From Owenia fusiformis (taxonomy: Eukaryota; Annelida; Polychaeta; Sabellida; Oweniidae): a DNA stretch of 60,000 nt. How positions within the stretch are numbered: the stretch's first letter is position 1; every line of letters begins with the position of its first letter. The notes under the pieces were generated by a model that did no database searches, was not told where the DNA came from, and saw nothing but the letters and a program-made list of their open reading frames with translations. This document shows positions 57,101-60,000 of the stretch, piece after piece. A program made the position numbers and the translations under genes. The stretch is from contig CAIIXF020000010.1 in the NCBI GenBank assembly GCA_903813345.2, positions 23,357,740-23,417,739 of the forward strand. The letters are read 5' to 3'.

Positions 57101-59000
57101 CCTTTATGTAATGTTGACTGATTGGCAACAATTTAATGCAAAAATTATTTATATATATTTTATATAACTGTTTTTGTTGACATATTTTGTTTTTAGTGCA
57201 ATTGTTTTTTGTTCCTTTCTAGCAATTCTTGAGAATGAAATAAAATGTCTTTCCGAACCTTGTTGGACATTTTCTTAGACCTCTCAATATTATAGTTATA
57301 CAAAGGACATTTTGGTTGATTTAACAAAATGTATGCAAAAACTTAAACCAAAACCCCCCAAAATAGATGAAAATTAAGATAACCCTTTTATTTCATTAAC
57401 AAGATACTTTTTTTAAATCCTTTGTACAATTACAACATTGAGAAACCTAAAAACATTGTGTTAATGTCGTTTTGTTCCAATGAGGTTCGGATAGATGTTT
57501 CATTTCAATCCGAACATGATACCAAGAACAAAAGAAGTGTCTGATGTGTTTTCGAAAACAATATAGAGAAAAGTATATATATATATTTCAAATTATAATG
57601 TTACCATCCAAAAGATGACCATTAAATTGACAATTTGTAAAATTTTCAGAATGTTTTGATGACTGGTTTAAGAGAAACGCGTGTTCAAAAAGTTCACCAT
57701 ATTGATACCACTCCTTTAAACATGTTATAATTAAATTCGAAGAAATTTGAAAATATCAAATTTCATGCAAATTCATGCAAACTGAATAGACCTGGGAATA
57801 GACCTCTTGAAGTTTAAGACAAAGTGTTGCCTTACTGAAACTCAGAAACCAACGTGAGGGCAAAAAGATTCAGCTTAAAAAAGCATTCAATAAGATAATT
57901 CTGAGATCACCTTTTAGGCTTTGTATAAAAAACCTCCTACCTCATACCCACCTACCCATGTACATTGGACATGATACAGTCTTTGGAGGGTTCAATTAAA
58001 GATCTTAGTTTTATTAAATCTTAGTTTATGATGAATTATAGATGCATTTGTAACGACCCTTGATAGCAAGTTGCTACTACAGCCCAGCTGGGTTCGATTC
58101 CCACTCGGGGCATCGAATTTAGCACACTTTCTTTCAATTTCTTTATCTGGCTTGTTGGACCCTCTGGTCATTACACATTACAATGCATCCATATCACCGG
58201 CGGATCCAGGTATTTGTGTTAGGGGGGGCGTGTGATAATAACTGTGGGCGAAGAGTCAAATTTTGTAAAAAGCGATGTGGCAAAACACAAATTTTCCGAC
58301 TTTTTAGGGGGGGGGGGGCGTTTTTAGGGGCCCACGCCCCCATCTAGATCCACTGGTGCATATGCCTTTATTTATGGATCTATCATCCGTCTAGTCATAA
58401 AATAAAGCCGGAATTGTAGAAATGTTAATGATTAGAGCTATTTTGAGATTTAAACATCTTTAAAATTGAACCCTTCAATGACTGTATCATGTCCCACGTA
58501 GGTGGGTAGGTGGGTATGAGGTAGGAGGTTTTTTATACAAAGCCCACCTTTTACCAAATGGTACTCCTACTTGAAGCACTTCTCTCTCACGTTTTAACAC
58601 AGTTGTGTTCTTTGCTTTCCTCAATTCATCGAGACGACGTTTCAGACTGAGCACCTCAGACTCAAGCTAAAAAAAGTTAAACGCAAATGTACAAGTGTAG
58701 TACTCTATTTATTTTTAATAAGATTGCGCCGACTGCTGCCAATGTGAGATTAATATAAACTTTAAGACGATTTTTTCATCACACATGTTGAATATTTGAT
58801 TGTAAAATAATTTCTAATAAATTCCTATTTGACAAAATAAATATTTAATATGATTCACATGCAGTTGAAATTTTGAATATTATATATTTTAAATAAAATC
58901 GATGGTCACACTAATAATTATGTATATACTGTACCTCTTTAACTCTACTTTTTAATGTTGCCTCATTTGCCAAAATATCAGACTGGGTTCTACGAGACAT
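54135..59000 (-). CDS. Small coiled-coil protein, family not recognised
   Basis: Exons in coding order: 59000-58935, 58666-58571, (57873-57836), 56865-56727, 56361-56173, 54623-54535, 54195-54135. With the 38-nt exon the sum is 678 nt, 225 aa. Without it exon 2 (phase 0) cannot join exon 4, which needs two bases, so either this microexon or an alternative donor is used; it is the least certain part. The protein starts MSRRTQSDILANEATLKSRV and is heptad-rich through ELESEVLSLKRRLDELRK, KLRETEIEKLRKKF and QDLKEKVDTLLMQLSVKEAQ. The last exons give KQWSEKYQEWMAETERKIEA and a Pro/Arg-rich end RRQRPPGDDQPLPPR. I infer a structural or cytoskeletal adaptor and nothing more. Introns carry several mobile elements. 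Confidence 0.78.
54681..54760 (+). repeat. 80-bp repeat, inverted partner at 56978-57057
   Basis: By eye all 80 bases match the reverse complement of 56978-57057. The two copies flank exons 4 and 5 of the list given for the coiled-coil gene (56865-56727 and 56361-56173). Confidence 0.9.
55642..55787. mobile_element. 146-bp hairpin MITE
   Basis: CACAAAACTATTTTCTTC at the left pairs with GAAGAAAATAGTTTTGTG at the right; the arms are about 45 bp and nearly perfect, through TTTATTTTAAACTACTCAAG. It lies in the intron before exon 6 of the coiled-coil gene. Confidence 0.85.
56447..56476. repeat. Perfect hairpin CCATGGGCTTTC
   Basis: CCATGGGCTTTC and GAAAGCCCATGG flank a 6-nt loop. Partner of the hairpin at 36044-36074. 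Confidence 0.9.
56946..57714. mobile_element. Inverted-repeat element in a coiled-coil gene intron
   Basis: GGAGTTATCGATATGGTGAACT at the left resembles, in inverse, AGTTCACCATATTGATACCACTCC at the right. TCTCTTAAACCA and TGGTTTAAGAGA also form an inner inverted pair. The element contains the 80-bp repeat at 56978-57057. Confidence 0.65.
57917..58544. mobile_element. Long-TIR element with 9-bp target duplication (MULE-like)
   Basis: CACCTTTTA occurs exactly at 57908-57916 and 58545-58553. Between them the ends GGCTTTGTATAAAAAACCTC and inverse are near-perfect for about 90 bp. Nine-base duplications with long inverted ends are typical of Mutator-like elements. No transposase. Inside are a tRNA-like B-box stretch (GGGTTCGATTCCCACTCGGG, near 58089) and a nested MITE (58196-58351). 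The element starts 18 bp from the end of coding exon 58571-58666. Confidence 0.82.
58196..58351. mobile_element. Nested G-rich MITE
   Basis: CACCGGCGGATCCAG at the left and CTAGATCCACTGGTG at the right are imperfect inverted ends. The interior has runs of 7 and 11 G. It is inserted in the MULE-like element. Confidence 0.6.
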
Positions 59001-59075
59001 CTTGGCCTGATTCTATTAACTGCATATGGTAAAATATTAAAATTATAAATTAATCAAATTAAAATAGTCAGTTTA

Positions 59076-60000
59076 CGAGGGGTGATCAATAAGTAATGGA
59101 CGCTTTTTTACACGGATGCTTTTTATGACCAATCTCTTCGATTTTTTCACCAGTAATACATCATTCAATTATCTATCAACTCTGAAGATTTGAAGACAAA
59201 ATATGTAATGCATGTTGATATATCTTTATTTCAGTGAAGGGGGTACAGGTACCCTGGGACCGACATTTATGTCACATATTCTGAAGTAATGCCAATTTGG
59301 CATATCAGTTAGATTTGAACTTTTTGATATGCCACAAGAGTTGTGTTGTTTGAATATCATGCTGCCTGTAGTAACACACAAAAGATAAGTATTGTAAGGT
59401 CAAAGTGTTGTATGGTCAGGGTTTGCAGGTTGATTTGAGAATGCAATGTGGAAGAAGAGGTTAGTAAGAGGAGGTAACACCCTACTCCATGTGGACAATG
59501 CCCCGCCCAAATATCTCAAAATGTCCAAGATATAATATCCCTGGACCTGAACATGAAGTTCTTGGTGCATGCACCCTTTAGTCCAGATCTGGCCACACAT
59601 GACTTTTATTTCTATACTTCTTTTTTCTATAGAAAAATGATGCAGGTTAAATAACATTGATGAAATAAAACAAACTGCGCAACTGCAGTTTGCTACCATG
59701 TCAGAGAATGGAATCGACCATGTCTTTCAATCTTTAGTAAGGGGATAATGAGGAAGTGTGTGGCACTTAATGGAACCCATGTAGAGGGCCCTGAAGAATG
59801 AATGTGGCATGAATGCCACAAAGTGAAGGCACAAAATTCATTATCAATTATGGCGTATCGAAATGGTGTAATTCATAACCATCATGGTTCGTTTTGTTCA
59901 ACCTGCATTAAACTACATTGCACGTTTTAAATGAGCTAATTAGCTTCAGAATGTGTGACATGATGTCGGTCCCGGGGTACCCATACCTCCTTCACAGAAA
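59076..60000 (+). mobile_element. Degenerate mariner transposon (copy 2, runs off the window)
   Basis: Begins CGAGGGGTGATCAATAAGTA after TA (59074-59075), as copy 1. The coding strand is plus here: TLLHVDNAPP (catalytic Asp block) near 59485 and APFSPDLATHDFYFY near 59568 are recognisable, with stops between. The right inverted end starts to appear at about 59960 and the element continues past the window. Confidence 0.85.

Noticed and set aside
59400-59699. 99-codon minus-strand ORF as a gene
   Set aside because: It is the antisense of the degenerate mariner transposase, whose blocks are on the plus strand here.

Overview
This window is nuclear DNA from an animal. It is AT-rich, has long introns cut by GT-AG sites, and is crowded with dispersed, inverted and tandem repeats. 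Protein matches are to metazoan families. The mix of mariner, Tigger, Helitron-like, TTAA-flanked and LINE elements with short EGF exons suggests a marine invertebrate, but the sequence alone does not fix the phylum.

I could assemble five genes by matching exon phases. (1) 1473-4606 (+): the 3' part of a single-pass membrane protein with a collagen-like exon, three EGF exons, a membrane helix and a cytoplasmic tail with a duplicated motif. (2) 6875-20186 (-): a complete six-exon PIGO (GPI ethanolamine phosphate transferase 3), predicted 1092 aa. (3) 20450-30217 (+): a three-exon ENSA/ARPP19 (endosulfine), predicted 129 aa, head to head with PIGO across 263 bp that hold a perfect CRE palindrome. 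(4) 32482-49675 (+): an 18-exon GH35 beta-galactosidase of the GLB1L2/GLB1L3 type, predicted 677 aa. (5) 54135-59000 (-): a small coiled-coil protein of about 225 aa that I could not name.

The genes are not one pathway: GPI-anchor synthesis, mitotic PP2A-B55 control, galactoside hydrolysis and an adhesion-type receptor sit side by side. ENSA and PIGO probably share a promoter. Genes 1 and 2 converge.

Most remaining sequence is mobile DNA in introns. The most unusual items are: two TTAA-flanked inverted-repeat elements that each carry a tRNA-like sequence (15414-15901, 18453-18952); a Helitron-like element whose middle is a 146-bp minisatellite (12742-14106); an element with 9-bp target duplication next to a coiled-coil exon (57917-58544); a perfect 80-bp inverted repeat flanking exons 3 and 4 of the coiled-coil gene, the usual layout for circular RNA; a nearly intact LINE and a long-TIR mariner in one GLB1L intron; several foldback elements; and a 30-bp minisatellite open in both strands (52329-53010).

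Exon borders were read by eye from splice sites, reading phase and family resemblance. No alignment, transcript or database was available.
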